Positions 8,522 to 16,592 of a DNA stretch of 64,000 nt are shown here, piece after piece (the stretch's first letter is position 1; every line of letters begins with the position of its first letter). Where the stretch lies: positions 62,001 to 126,000 of the forward strand of contig NZ_CACSJA010000007.1 in the NCBI RefSeq assembly GCF_902706035.1, in the 5' to 3' direction. The position numbers and the translations under genes are program-made. The notes under the pieces are model-generated. The model saw only the letters and a program-made list of their open reading frames with translations, was not told the DNA's origin and did no database searches. Source of the DNA: Pantoea sp. 18069 (GTDB lineage Bacteria > Pseudomonadota > Gammaproteobacteria > Burkholderiales > Burkholderiaceae_C).

Positions 8522-9511
8522 ATGACGCCTCTTTGCATTCTTGTCTCCGCCGCGGCGCGCGAACGCCATGGCGCGGCGATCGCCCAGGCGCTGGACGGGC
8601 GCCCGCATGCGCTCGTCACGCCGGGCGACAGCGCCGCGCTGTCGGCGCAAATCGCCTTTGTCTCGCGCGATGTCACCGGCCTGTCGACCAAGCACGAGAT
8701 CCATCCAGAGACCCAGCGCTTCTACGACGCGATGGCCGCGGCGCGCGATCTGAAGTGGGTGCAGGTGCACTCGGCCGGCGCGGACCGCGCGATCTACGCG
8801 CAGCTGCAGGCCAAGGGGGTCATGCTCACCACGTCGGCAGGCAGCAACGCCGAAGTCGTCGCGCAGACCGCGGTCGCCGGCCTGCTCGCGCTCGGGCGGC
8901 GGTTTCCGGAGCTGATCGCGGCCCAGCGGCGTGGCGAATGGTCGCCGCTGATCCACCGCCCGCTGCCCCCCGATATCCACGGCCAGACCGCGACCATCGT
9001 CGGCTGGGGCGAGATCGGCCAGGCCATAGGCCGCATCCTGCAGGCGGTGGGCCTGCATATCCAGGTCGTGCGCAGCAGCAACGCGCCCACGGCCCAGGGC
9101 CTTGCGTCCTGGGCCTACGAAGACATAGGCCAGGTGCTGCCGCGCAGCGACTGGCTGGTGCTCGCCTGTCCGCTGACGTCCCGCACCCAGCAGCTCATCG
9201 ACGCCGCGGCATTGCGCGCGCTGCCCCCGGGCGCGGGCGTGATCAATGTCGCGCGCGGCGATGTGCTCGACGAAGCCGCGCTGATCGCCGCGCTCGAAAG
9301 CGGGCACCTCGCCGGCGCCTACCTCGATGTCTTTGCCCATGAACCACTTGCGGCCGGCTCGCCGCTATGGGCCATGCCGCAAGTGCTCGCCACGCCGCAC
9401 AGCGCGGGCTTTTCCGCGGGCAACGCCGAGCGCGTGGTGAAGATCTTTCTGGCCAACCTGCGCCGCTACGCGCAGGGACAGACGCTGGCGCAGTTGGGGC
9501 GCGCCGCGTAG
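8522..9511 (+). CDS. D-2-hydroxyacid dehydrogenase (NAD(P)-dependent)
   Basis: 329 residues with the D-isomer-specific 2-hydroxyacid dehydrogenase layout. The Rossmann motif TIVGWGEIGQAIG lies near residue 160. The catalytic arginine is in VINVARGDVLDE, the glutamate in DVFAHEPLA, and the histidine in ATPHSAG. It would interconvert a 2-keto acid and its D-2-hydroxy acid in the cytoplasm. It starts 13 nt after the Bug stop, so the two are probably cotranscribed. Its last codons and stop fall inside the first unit of a 14-bp tandem repeat. It is convergent with a LysR gene. Confidence 0.88.
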   Translation: MTPLCILVSAAARERHGAAIAQALDGRPHALVTPGDSAALSAQIAFVSRDVTGLSTKHEIHPETQRFYDAMAAARDLKWVQVHSAGADRAIYAQLQAKGVMLTTSAGSNAEVVAQTAVAGLLALGRRFPELIAAQRRGEWSPLIHRPLPPDIHGQTATIVGWGEIGQAIGRILQAVGLHIQVVRSSNAPTAQGLASWAYEDIGQVLPRSDWLVLACPLTSRTQQLIDAAALRALPPGAGVINVARGDVLDEAALIAALESGHLAGAYLDVFAHEPLAAGSPLWAMPQVLATPHSAGFSAGNAERVVKIFLANLRRYAQGQTLAQLGRAA

Positions 9512-9564
9512 GCCGGGCCGCGTAGGTCGAGCCGCGTAGGTCGGGCCGCGCAGGCCGGGCCGCC
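9503..9564. repeat. 14-bp tandem repeat, four units
   Basis: Units of GCCGCGTAGGYCGR start at 9503, 9517, 9531 and 9545, followed by a partial GCCGCC. The repeat begins in the last codons of the dehydrogenase gene, supplies its TAG stop, and fills the gap to the convergent LysR gene. Each unit carries an in-frame-spaced TAG or CAG, so slippage would change the local spacing. Confidence 0.85.
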
Positions 9565-9576
9565 TGCGCCGCGCGC

Positions 9577-10503
9577 TCAAGGCTGGTAGAGCTGCGCGCC
9601 TTTCCAGCGCCCTTCGCGCACCGTCGCGCGCACGACTTCGGCGATGACCACGCGCGCCGCAAGGCCGGCGGGCGACAGATCCTCGTCGGACAGGCTGGCC
9701 AGCAGGTTCTGCCTGGCCATGCCTTCGTCGGCGATCTCCATGTGCAACAGGCCCGCACCGGCATGGCGCGTGGTCGCGGCGCCGGGCTGTATCGAGGCCG
9801 CGCCGCCATCCATGACGGCGTCCATCAGCATCGCCAGGCCGTCGACTTCGAGCGCGATGTCGGGAATCACGTTGGCGCGCATGAAGCCCGCGTCCACCAG
9901 GGCACGCAGTCCATGCGGCGCGCTGGGCAGCACCAGCGGCACATCGGCCAGCTCGGACAGAAAGACCCGGTCCTTGTGAACCAGGCCCGGCAGCGCCGGC
10001 GACGCCACGAGAAAAAGCCTTTCCTCCAGCAGCGGCGAAGTATGCCAATGCCGGTGCGCATCGGCCTTGAAAATGATGCCCAGGTCGATACGCCGCGCAT
10101 TGAGCATGGCCGCGAGATTGCCCGACAGCGCTTCGACCAGGTGCAGGCGGATATCGGGATAGCGTTCGCGCATGACTTTCTGGAACGGCAGGCCCAGCAC
10201 CGAGGCCGTGGTCGGCGCGAACCCCACGCTGACCTGGCCCGAAAGCCGCGCGTGCCTGGCAGCCTGCGCGGCGTTGTCGATATTGCGCAGCGCAAGCTGG
10301 GCGTGGTGCATGAAGGCCGTGCCGGCCTCGGTGGGAATGACGCCCGCGGGCGAGCGCTGCAGCAGCCGCGTCGACAGCTCGCTTTCGAGGCGGCTCATCT
10401 GCTGGCTCAGCGCCGAAGTCACGACGTCGAGCTCGATCGCGGCGCGCCCCATGCTGCCCAGCTCGCAGATCTTGATGAAGTAGCGCAGTTGCCTGATTTC
10501 CAT
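9577..10503 (-). CDS. LysR family regulator (Nac/Cbl-like N-terminus)
   Basis: 308 residues starting MEIRQLRYFIKICELGSMGR, with a LysR winged-helix DNA-binding domain over about residues 1-60 (AAIELDVVTSALSQQMSRLESEL) and a substrate-binding domain after residue 90. It begins 29 nt downstream of the stop of another LysR gene on the same strand, so the two may be cotranscribed. It is convergent with the aldolase/Bug/dehydrogenase operon on the left. The regulated genes are not certain; the operon at 6.6-9.5 kb is the nearest candidate. Confidence 0.88.
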   Translation of the reverse strand: MEIRQLRYFIKICELGSMGRAAIELDVVTSALSQQMSRLESELSTRLLQRSPAGVIPTEAGTAFMHHAQLALRNIDNAAQAARHARLSGQVSVGFAPTTASVLGLPFQKVMRERYPDIRLHLVEALSGNLAAMLNARRIDLGIIFKADAHRHWHTSPLLEERLFLVASPALPGLVHKDRVFLSELADVPLVLPSAPHGLRALVDAGFMRANVIPDIALEVDGLAMLMDAVMDGGAASIQPGAATTRHAGAGLLHMEIADEGMARQNLLASLSDEDLSPAGLAARVVIAEVVRATVREGRWKGAQLYQP

Positions 10504-10531
10504 GGCGGTAGTCCTTGTGTTGGCGCCGGCT

Positions 10532-11491
10532 TCAGGCGCGCGGCGGCGGCTTGAGCAGGCCGCTTTCGATATGGCCGGCGACGAGCTGGCTGATCTCGGC
10601 GCGCACCCAGCGGTGCAGCTCCGAAGCATCCTGACGCCTGGGCCAGGCCATGCGGAACGTGATCTCGCGCAGCGGCTGCGGCAGCCGGCTCGTGACCAGC
10701 GGGAAATACCGGCGGTGCAGCGCCGCGGCGAATGCGGGCATCGTGGTCGCGTAATCGCTTTCCATGAGCACATGCGGGCTGTGGCCAAAGCCCGAGATAT
10801 AGGCCGCGAACTGCATGCGCCGCTGCGTGCCCTTGAGCGCGCGATCGAAGTTGGTGCGCCGCCCATGCATCTGCGTATAGGCAAACCAGCGCAGGTTCTC
10901 GAGGTCGTCGAGCGACAGTTGCTTGCGGCCGGCCAGCGGATGGTGCGGGCCCATCACGGCCACGCGCTCATCGCGAAACAGCGGCTTTTGGCTGAAGCGG
11001 CCGGGCACTTCGGCGAACAGGCCGATGGCGATGTCCTGGCGCTCGGCGTCAAGATGGGCGGGATCGAACTCACCATGCACCGGGTGCAGCTTGGGCACCA
11101 CGCGCGGCGCGCGCTGCGCCAGGCGCTGCAGCAGCGGGCCGGCCAGCAGCAGCTCGAAATGCGCGGCAATGCCGATATCGACCACGCCCTGCGCCTGCGC
11201 GGGATCGAAGGACTCGTCGACCGCGAGCGCCTGGCCCAGACTGCGCAGCGCCGGGCGCACGGCCGCGTGCAACGCCAGCGCGCGCTCGGTGGGAACAAAG
11301 CGCCCGTGGACCGCGACCAGCAGCGCATCGGCCAGCGCATGGCGCAGCTTGGCCAGATCGCGGCTCACGCCGGGCTGGGTCTTGTGCAAGGCATGCGCGG
11401 CCTGGGTCGCGCTGCGCGTGGCCATCAGCGTGTCGAAGGTCAGCAGCAGGTTCAGGTCCAGGCGCCGCAGCGCCGAAATTTCATCGTCCAT
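10532..11491 (-). CDS. LysR family regulator (NodD/PhnT-like)
   Basis: 319 residues. The HTH region LRRLDLNLLLTFDTLMATRSATQAAHALHKTQ is typical of LysR proteins of the NodD/LeuO-like branch, followed by an effector domain with VDIGIAAHFELLLAG. The ATG at 11491 was chosen because it gives the standard short lead before RLDLNLL. ATGs at 11524 and 11560 would add atypical residues. It is divergent from a Bug gene starting at 11586 with a 94-bp shared promoter region, so that gene and its hydrolase partner are the likely targets. Confidence 0.85.
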   Translation of the reverse strand: MDDEISALRRLDLNLLLTFDTLMATRSATQAAHALHKTQPGVSRDLAKLRHALADALLVAVHGRFVPTERALALHAAVRPALRSLGQALAVDESFDPAQAQGVVDIGIAAHFELLLAGPLLQRLAQRAPRVVPKLHPVHGEFDPAHLDAERQDIAIGLFAEVPGRFSQKPLFRDERVAVMGPHHPLAGRKQLSLDDLENLRWFAYTQMHGRRTNFDRALKGTQRRMQFAAYISGFGHSPHVLMESDYATTMPAFAAALHRRYFPLVTSRLPQPLREITFRMAWPRRQDASELHRWVRAEISQLVAGHIESGLLKPPPRA

Positions 11492-11585
11492 ACCCGAAAT
11501 GATATGGGCAACTTGGCAAATCATGATTGGACGCGTGCAGGGCCGCGCTTCTACAGTCACGCATCAATCAAGAATGGAGACAAGC

Positions 11586-12569
11586 ATGGCCCTTTCCCGA
11601 TTCCTGCGGCAGCTGTCCTGCGCCACCCTGACCGCGCTGGCCGCGCTGGCCGCCCTGCCCGTCGCCGCCCAGACGTTTCCCGCCAAGCCGATACGGCTGG
11701 TCGTGCCTTTCCCGCCCGGCGGCACGCCGGACATACTGAGCCGCATCATCGGCGAGCATGTGGGCAAGTCGCTGGGCCAGCCGGTGCTGGTCGAGAACCG
11801 CGCGGGCGCGGGCGGCAACATCGGTGCGCAGTCGACCGCCAAGTCGCCGGCCGACGGCTATACGCTGCTGGTCTGCGCGTTCAGCTGCGCGGTCTCGCCG
11901 TCGCTCTACACGCCCGCGCCCTTCGATCTGGCGCGTGACTTCGAGCCGGTGGCGCTGCTGGGCACCGTGCCCAGCGTGCTGGTGGTGCACCCCGGCGTTC
12001 CGGCCGGAAGCCTCAAGGAACTGATTGCCTACGCCAAGGCCCACCCCGGCAAGCTCAATGCGGCCTCGTCGGGCGTGGGCGGCTCGGCGCATCTGGCGCT
12101 GGTGCTGCTGCGCAACCGCGCCGACATCGAGATCGCCCATGTGCCGTACAAGGGCGCGGGCCAGGTCGCGGCCGACCTGCTTGGCGGCCAGGTCGACATG
12201 TACTTCGACAACCTGCCCGCGTCGCTGCAAAGCATTCGCGCGGGCAAGCTGCGCGCGCTGGCCGTGGCAAGCAAGGCGCGCGCCGCGGCCGTGCCCGACG
12301 TTGCCACGTTCAGCGAAGCCGGCCTGCCCGACTTCCTGATCACGCCCTGGTTCGGCGTGCTCGCGCCCGCCGGCACGCCCGCGGGCGCGGTCAACACCTT
12401 GAACCAGGCGATCAACCAGGCGCTGCAGGACCCCGCGCTGGGCAAGCGCCTCGAGGAACTGGGCCTGGTCGCCGCGCCCGGCACGCCCGCGGCGCTCAAG
12501 CGCTTTCTCGCCGCCGAGACCAGCGCCTGGGCCGACGTGATTCGCAAGAACGCGATCAAGCCCGAATGA
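11586..12569 (+). CDS. Bug/TctC family periplasmic solute-binding protein
   Basis: 327 residues with signal peptide MALSRFLRQLSCATLTALAA and cleavage near VAAQ/TFPAKP. Bug motifs are VPFPPGGTPDILSRIIGEHV, LGQPVLVENRAGAGGNIGA, SPADGYTLL and HVPYKGAGQVAADLLGGQVD. GGAGACAAGC lies directly before the ATG. It is divergent from a LysR gene and its stop overlaps the start of an alpha/beta hydrolase gene (ATGA), implying a coupled pair. The hydrolase may release a carboxylic acid that the receptor captures, or act on an imported ester; this is inference. Confidence 0.93.
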   Translation: MALSRFLRQLSCATLTALAALAALPVAAQTFPAKPIRLVVPFPPGGTPDILSRIIGEHVGKSLGQPVLVENRAGAGGNIGAQSTAKSPADGYTLLVCAFSCAVSPSLYTPAPFDLARDFEPVALLGTVPSVLVVHPGVPAGSLKELIAYAKAHPGKLNAASSGVGGSAHLALVLLRNRADIEIAHVPYKGAGQVAADLLGGQVDMYFDNLPASLQSIRAGKLRALAVASKARAAAVPDVATFSEAGLPDFLITPWFGVLAPAGTPAGAVNTLNQAINQALQDPALGKRLEELGLVAAPGTPAALKRFLAAETSAWADVIRKNAIKPE

Positions 12570-13546
12570 CGAACGACTTCGACACCCGCCCCGGCCGCGC
12601 GGGCCCGCTGTGCCTGCGCGACATGGGCGCTTTCCATGTCGGCGGCCAGGCGGTGCGCCTGCAAGGCCAGCCGGCGACACGCGCCGTGCTGGCCGCGGGC
12701 GGCGAGCCCGTGCTGCTCGACCCCAACGGCAGCTACTGGGTGGGCCAGATGTATGCCCAGTACTTCCTGCCCCAGGCGCCGGCGCAGTCCACGCCCTTGC
12801 AGCTGTGGCATGGCGGCGGGCTCACGGGCGCCTGCTGGGAAACGACGCCCGACGGCCGGCCCGGCTGGCTGCACTACTTCGTGCGCCGCGGCTGGGACAC
12901 CTATCTGTGCGACGCCGCCGAGCGCGGGCGCGCGGGCTATGCGCCGCGCGAGCTCTGGGGCGCTCCGCTGTCGCAGACCGCCGAAGCCGTATTCGCGCGC
13001 TTTCGCCTCGGCCCGTCACTGGACGGCGTGGCGCTGGCCGACGCCGCGCAGCAGGCGTTTCCCGAAGGGCAGTTCCCCGCCGAAGCCTTCGAAGCGCTGG
13101 CGCGCCAGCTCGTGCCGCGCTGGGCGCATACCGATGCGGTGATTCTCGGCGCGTATGAAGCGCTGCTCGAACGCGTCGCGCCCAGCGTGGTGGTCTGCCA
13201 TTCGCAAGGCGGCATGTTCGGCCTGACCATGGCCCAGCGCCGGCCCGACCGCGTGCGCGCCGTCGTCGCGCTCGAGCCCGCCGCCGTGCCGCCGCCTTCG
13301 GCGCAGGACGAAGCCTGCGCCGTGCCCACGCTGATCATCCTGGGCGACCGCATCGAAGGCGACGCGCGCTGGCCCGCGATGCGCAAGCGCATAGAGCAGT
13401 TCGCGCGGCGCCACGCTTGCGTGGAAATCCTCTCGCTGCCCGATCTGGGCATGCGCGGCAACTCGCATATGCTGATGATGGACCGCAACCACCTGGACAT
13501 CGCCGACCTGGTGCATGGGTGGCTGGCGCGTGCGCTCAAGGATTGA
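12566..13546 (+). CDS. Alpha/beta hydrolase family protein
   Basis: 326 residues. The nucleophile elbow is CHSQGGMFGLTMAQRRPD near residue 211, giving a serine nucleophile. HMLMMDRNHLDIAD near the C-terminus contains a plausible catalytic histidine, and the oxyanion region is LWHGGGLTGACWE near residue 80. No signal peptide is seen. Cytoplasmic esterases of this kind are known beside Bug receptors. The start overlaps the Bug stop by 4 nt, so translation is coupled. Substrate unknown. Confidence 0.8.
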   Translation: MTNDFDTRPGRAGPLCLRDMGAFHVGGQAVRLQGQPATRAVLAAGGEPVLLDPNGSYWVGQMYAQYFLPQAPAQSTPLQLWHGGGLTGACWETTPDGRPGWLHYFVRRGWDTYLCDAAERGRAGYAPRELWGAPLSQTAEAVFARFRLGPSLDGVALADAAQQAFPEGQFPAEAFEALARQLVPRWAHTDAVILGAYEALLERVAPSVVVCHSQGGMFGLTMAQRRPDRVRAVVALEPAAVPPPSAQDEACAVPTLIILGDRIEGDARWPAMRKRIEQFARRHACVEILSLPDLGMRGNSHMLMMDRNHLDIADLVHGWLARALKD

Positions 13547-13690
13547 AGGCAGCAGGCGCTGCGAGCAGGTATTCTGTACAGACCCATAGGGAATGGACCG
13601 ACATAATGGCCCAATGCGCGCTGTTACCCCACCGCCCTGTCCTATCCTGCACATCGCGCTGCCGCCCGCCTGCAGCGCACGAAGGAATCC

Positions 13691-14353
13691 ATGAAGCTTT
13701 TACTTGCAGGCGCGAGCGGCCTGGTCGGCAGCCATGTACTGCGTCTGGCGCTTGCCGACGAGCGCATCACCCAGGTGACCGCACCCGTGCGCCGCGCGCT
13801 GCCCCTGACCCACGCCAAGCTGCTGGCCCCCGTCGTCAACTACGACGCCCTGCCCGAAGGCGCCGCCTGGTGGCAGGCCGATGCCGTGGTCTGCACGCTG
13901 GGCACGACCATGAAGGCCGCGGGCTCCGAAGCCGCATTTCGACGCGTCGACCACGATTACCCGCTGGCCGTGGCGCGACTCGCGCGCGCGCAGGGCACGC
14001 CCACCTATGTGCTCAACTCCGCGGCCAGCGCCAGCGCGCAGTCGCGCTTTTTCTACAACCGCGTCAAAGGCGAACTCGAACAGGCGCTGGCTCAACTGGG
14101 CTTTGCTTCGCTCACCTATGCGCGCCCCGGCCTGATCGGCGGCGAACGCGGCGAACCACGTCCGGCCGAGCGCGCGGCGATCGTCGCGCTGTCCGCGCTC
14201 GGGCCCCTGCTGCCGCGGAGCTGGCGCCTGTATCCAGCGCAAAACATTGCACAGGCAATGCTCGCTGCCGCCCTGCTGGCCCAGCCCGGCGTGCATGTCA
14301 TTCCCGCCGAAGCCGTCAATTACCCCGCCCTAAAAGACGGGGCTTGGAACTGA
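13691..14353 (+). CDS. NAD(P)-binding oxidoreductase, HTATIP2-like; 3' end inside the IscB element
   Basis: 220 residues beginning MKLLLAGASGLVGSHVLRLA, a GxxGxxG Rossmann motif typical of atypical short-chain reductases. FFYNRVKGELEQALAQLG and LTYARPGLIGG follow, with the catalytic-like YNRVK near residue 120. The last nine residues (PALKDGAWN) and the stop are encoded by the left-end hairpin of the IscB element. The element therefore inserted within the last codons of the gene and supplied a new stop. The core fold appears complete, so the product may still work. Function is unassigned beyond NAD(P) binding. Confidence 0.78.
   Translation: MKLLLAGASGLVGSHVLRLALADERITQVTAPVRRALPLTHAKLLAPVVNYDALPEGAAWWQADAVVCTLGTTMKAAGSEAAFRRVDHDYPLAVARLARAQGTPTYVLNSAASASAQSRFFYNRVKGELEQALAQLGFASLTYARPGLIGGERGEPRPAERAAIVALSALGPLLPRSWRLYPAQNIAQAMLAAALLAQPGVHVIPAEAVNYPALKDGAWN
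14306..14322 (+). other. Candidate native guide sequence of the IscB omega RNA
   Basis: In characterised IscB loci the guide is the flanking DNA immediately 5' of the left end, transcribed at the 5' end of the omega RNA. Here that flank is the 3' end of the oxidoreductase gene and finishes in TTAC (14320-14323), which resembles the cleavage tetranucleotide of IS605-type TnpA. The exact guide length and boundary are inferred, not observed. Confidence 0.4.
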
Positions 14354-14655
14354 AAGGAATCAAGCCAGATTGACCAGGGAAAGCGGTACCCAACCCGCTG
14401 CGTCGATAACAGGTCGTTCAGACGCACCAGCGAATGCTTCCTCAGTTCGCTGCTCTGCAAGGTCCGGATCATGCAGGACAAAGGTAAAGGTCCGAAGGTC
14501 TGGATCGCAGCCCGCAAGGGCTGGAGCCGGTTGTCGACATTCCCGAGGGGAGCGGGTTCGTGAGAAATCACGCGCCCCGTCACCAGGCCCGTAAGGGCTG
14601 ACTGCTGGAAAGACAGCCTGGCTGTACAGATTGCAGCGCTTATGATCAGGAGTCG
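14324..14655 (+). ncRNA. Candidate omega RNA scaffold upstream of iscB
   Basis: This 300-nt region between the element's left end and iscB carries no convincing gene but has many short perfect hairpins. They are AGCGG/CCGCT (14382-14399), GCGTC/GACGC (14400-14425), AGCGAA/TTCGCT (14429-14451), CAGCCC-GCAA-GGGCTG (14508-14523), CGTGA-GAAA-TCACG (14559-14572), GCCC-GTAA-GGGC (14587-14598) and ACAGC-CTG-GCTGT (14613-14625). Three are closed by GNRA tetraloops, unusual by chance and typical of a structured RNA. Position and size fit the omega RNA that guides IscB. It ends at the iscB ribosome-binding site. The RNA ends are inferred. Confidence 0.72.
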
Positions 14656-14657
14656 AT

Positions 14658-16094
14658 GTGGCGGTTTTTGTGTTGGACATCCATGGCAAGGCTTTGATGC
14701 CGTGCACCGAAAAGCGGGCCCGGCTGTTGCTGGACCGCGGCCGGGCGCGCGTGCATCGCCTCCTGCCTATGGTCGTCCGACTGGTCGACCGTCAGGCCGG
14801 CGACTGCGAATTCCAGCCTCTGCGTCTGAAAATCGACCCGGGGAGCAAGACTACGGGGCTCGCGCTGGTCCGCGAGGTGGCGGCAGTGGACGCTTTGACT
14901 GGCGAAGTCCAGCTGGGCGTAGCCGTGCTGAACCTGTTGGAGCTGGTCCACCGCGGCCGGCAGATTTCCGAGGCCATGACGGTGCGCCGTCAGATGCGCC
15001 GTCGACGTCGCAGCAATCTGCGCTATCGCGCTCCAAGATTTCTGAACCGGGGCGGCGACAAGACTGGCAGGCTCGCCCCATCGCTGCAGCACCGCGTGGA
15101 CACTACCATGACCTGGGTTCGGCGCATCCAGCGCTGGGCACCCGTGCGTGCCATCAGCTCGGAGCTTGTGCGCTTCGACATGCAAGCGTTGCAAAATCCT
15201 GAGATCGATGGCATCGAATACCAGCAAGGCACGTTGTTCGGCTACGAGTTGCGCGAGTATCTGCTGGAAAAATGGGGCCGCCAGTGCGCCTACTGCGGCG
15301 CCAGGAATCTGCCCCTGCAGATCGAACACATCCGAGCCAGGGCCCATGGCGGCAGCAACCGCGCTTCCAACTTGACCCTGGCCTGCGCCTGCTGCAATCA
15401 GAAAAAAGCGGCGCGCAGCATCGAGGATTTTCTGTCCCAAGACCACAAGCGACTAAACGCCATTCTTGCGCAGGCCCAAAAGCCGCTGCGCGATGCGGCA
15501 GCCGTCAACGCCACGCGCTGGGCACTGGCAAACGCCTTGCAGGCTACGGGCCTGCCCGTGGAGCTGGCCTCGGGCGGGCGGACCAAATTCAACCGCAGTG
15601 CGCTGGGTGTGCCTAAAACCCATGCGCTGGACGCGGCCTGCGTGGGCCAGGTCCACTCCATTGAAAACTGGAATAGCCCGACCCTGGCCTTGAAGGCGAT
15701 GGGCCGCGGCAGCTACCAACGCACGCGCCTGGATAAATTCGGTTTCCCCAGGGGTTACCTCATGCGCAGCAAGCGCGTCCACGACTTTGCCACGGGCGAC
15801 ATGGTGCGCGCGGATGTACCCAAAGGTCTCAAGGCCGGCGTCCACACGGGCCGCGTGGCGATTCGGGCAACGGGCAGGTTCAACATCCAATTGAACCAAG
15901 CTGGCGTTTCAGCGGTGGTGCAGGGAATCCACTACAGACACTGCCGTATCGTTCAAAGGAACGACGGGTATGGCTATTTTCTTAACCCGGCCAATCACAC
16001 AAAACGTGATCAGGTAAGGCCAAAAGCATCGGATGCTTCGCATCCGGCGCTCTACCTCCCCGGCATGAATGCCGAGGTTTCACGCGCACTCTGA
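14658..16094 (+). CDS. iscB: IscB RNA-guided nuclease (Cas9 ancestor family)
   Basis: 478 residues with the full IscB layout. The N-terminal PLMP-like segment is FVLDIHGKALMPC (4-16). RuvC-I is IDPGSKTTGLAL with Asp60, followed by an Arg-rich bridge helix (about 103-131, RRQMRRRRRSNLRYRAP). RuvC-II is ISSELVRFD with Glu169. The HNH domain is CAYCG (210-214), IEHIRARAHGGSN with His224, SNL, and CACCNQKK. RuvC-III is THALDAACVG with His322 and Asp325. All expected catalytic residues are present, so both strands of a target could be cut. The start is GTG at 14658 behind AGGAG. The C-terminal codons overlap the element's right-end hairpins. Confidence 0.95.
   Translation: MAVFVLDIHGKALMPCTEKRARLLLDRGRARVHRLLPMVVRLVDRQAGDCEFQPLRLKIDPGSKTTGLALVREVAAVDALTGEVQLGVAVLNLLELVHRGRQISEAMTVRRQMRRRRRSNLRYRAPRFLNRGGDKTGRLAPSLQHRVDTTMTWVRRIQRWAPVRAISSELVRFDMQALQNPEIDGIEYQQGTLFGYELREYLLEKWGRQCAYCGARNLPLQIEHIRARAHGGSNRASNLTLACACCNQKKAARSIEDFLSQDHKRLNAILAQAQKPLRDAAAVNATRWALANALQATGLPVELASGGRTKFNRSALGVPKTHALDAACVGQVHSIENWNSPTLALKAMGRGSYQRTRLDKFGFPRGYLMRSKRVHDFATGDMVRADVPKGLKAGVHTGRVAIRATGRFNIQLNQAGVSAVVQGIHYRHCRIVQRNDGYGYFLNPANHTKRDQVRPKASDASHPALYLPGMNAEVSRAL
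16031..16078 (+). repeat. Right-end hairpins of the IscB element
   Basis: Two adjacent palindromes lie in the last codons of iscB: a perfect 7-bp stem with a 3-nt loop (16031-16047) and CGGCAT/ATGCCG with a 2-nt loop and one mismatch before two more pairs (16059-16078). Terminal hairpins of this kind are the recognition structures of IS200/IS605 transposases. Confidence 0.65.
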
Positions 16095-16156
16095 TGAAAA
16101 ACGCCCATGTCAGCCTGATGAGGCTGTCCTCTTACCGCGGAAAGCAGGGATAAACC

Positions 16157-16552
16157 ATGGTTTTCCACGGAAGCTGCCTGTGTGCGGCGGTCAGTTACGA
16201 GCTGCTGTCTGTGCCAAAGGCCGTCAGCCATTGTCATTGCGGCCAGTGCCGCAAATCCCATGGGGCGGCATTCGCCACGTACGGCAGTGTTCCGCGCAGC
16301 GATCTTCGCATCCTGAGCGGGGCAGCGGCCATCAAGTCCTATGCTTCCTCGGAAACGGTGCTGCGCCAGTTCTGTTCGCACTGCGGCTCCACCTTGTTCT
16401 GGTCAAGATCCCAAGGCGAATACGCCCAGTGGATTTCGGTGGCGCTGGCCACTTTGGACACGCCTTTTGCACCGCGCCAGCAGAAACATGTGCACGCGGC
16501 CTCGAAAGCGAGCTGGTATGAAATTCCGCCATCCTGCTCCTCGTTCGAATGA
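16157..16552 (+). CDS. GFA family (glutathione-dependent formaldehyde-activating-like) protein
   Basis: 131 residues, the usual size for the GFA family. The zinc-binding pattern is complete: GSCLCAAVSYE at residues 6-15, HCHCGQCRKSHGAAFATY near residues 26-43, and QFCSHCGSTLFW near residue 72. It is a small zinc-binding beta fold whose members either bind glutathione adducts or have unknown function. It stands alone just right of the IscB element and is convergent with the broken flavin reductase gene. Only the fold and zinc site can be supported. Confidence 0.88.
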   Translation: MVFHGSCLCAAVSYELLSVPKAVSHCHCGQCRKSHGAAFATYGSVPRSDLRILSGAAAIKSYASSETVLRQFCSHCGSTLFWSRSQGEYAQWISVALATLDTPFAPRQQKHVHAASKASWYEIPPSCSSFE

Positions 16553-16592
16553 CCGCTTTGGATGCCGCCACGCACGCTGAAGCATACGGGCC

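Larger units (their letters stand above)
14324..16094 (+). mobile_element. IscB-bearing IS200/IS605-type element without transposase
   Basis: The element is bounded on the left by a CCCCG/CGGGG hairpin (14323-14342) and on the right by two hairpins overlapping the IscB 3' end: CGGATGC-TTC-GCATCCG (16031-16047) and CGGCAT-GA-ATGCCG (16062-16075). It contains one long gene, iscB, plus a 300-nt structured upstream region. No TnpA Y1 transposase is present, so it would have to move in trans. The outer limits are approximate. Insertion disturbed only the last codons of the flanking oxidoreductase gene. Confidence 0.75.

Noticed and set aside
9503..9564. CRISPR array
   Set aside because: The repeats are contiguous 14-mers with no spacers and no cas genes.
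14320..14707. Minus-strand frames of 87 and 115 codons opposite the candidate omega RNA
   Set aside because: They have no ribosome-binding site and no recognisable family. The hairpin-rich plus-strand reading explains the region better.
14658..16094. Annotation as a plain HNH homing endonuclease or Cas9
   Set aside because: It has split RuvC motifs around the HNH, so it is not a simple HNH enzyme. It is far too short for Cas9, has the PLMP-like N-domain, and lacks a REC lobe and CRISPR.
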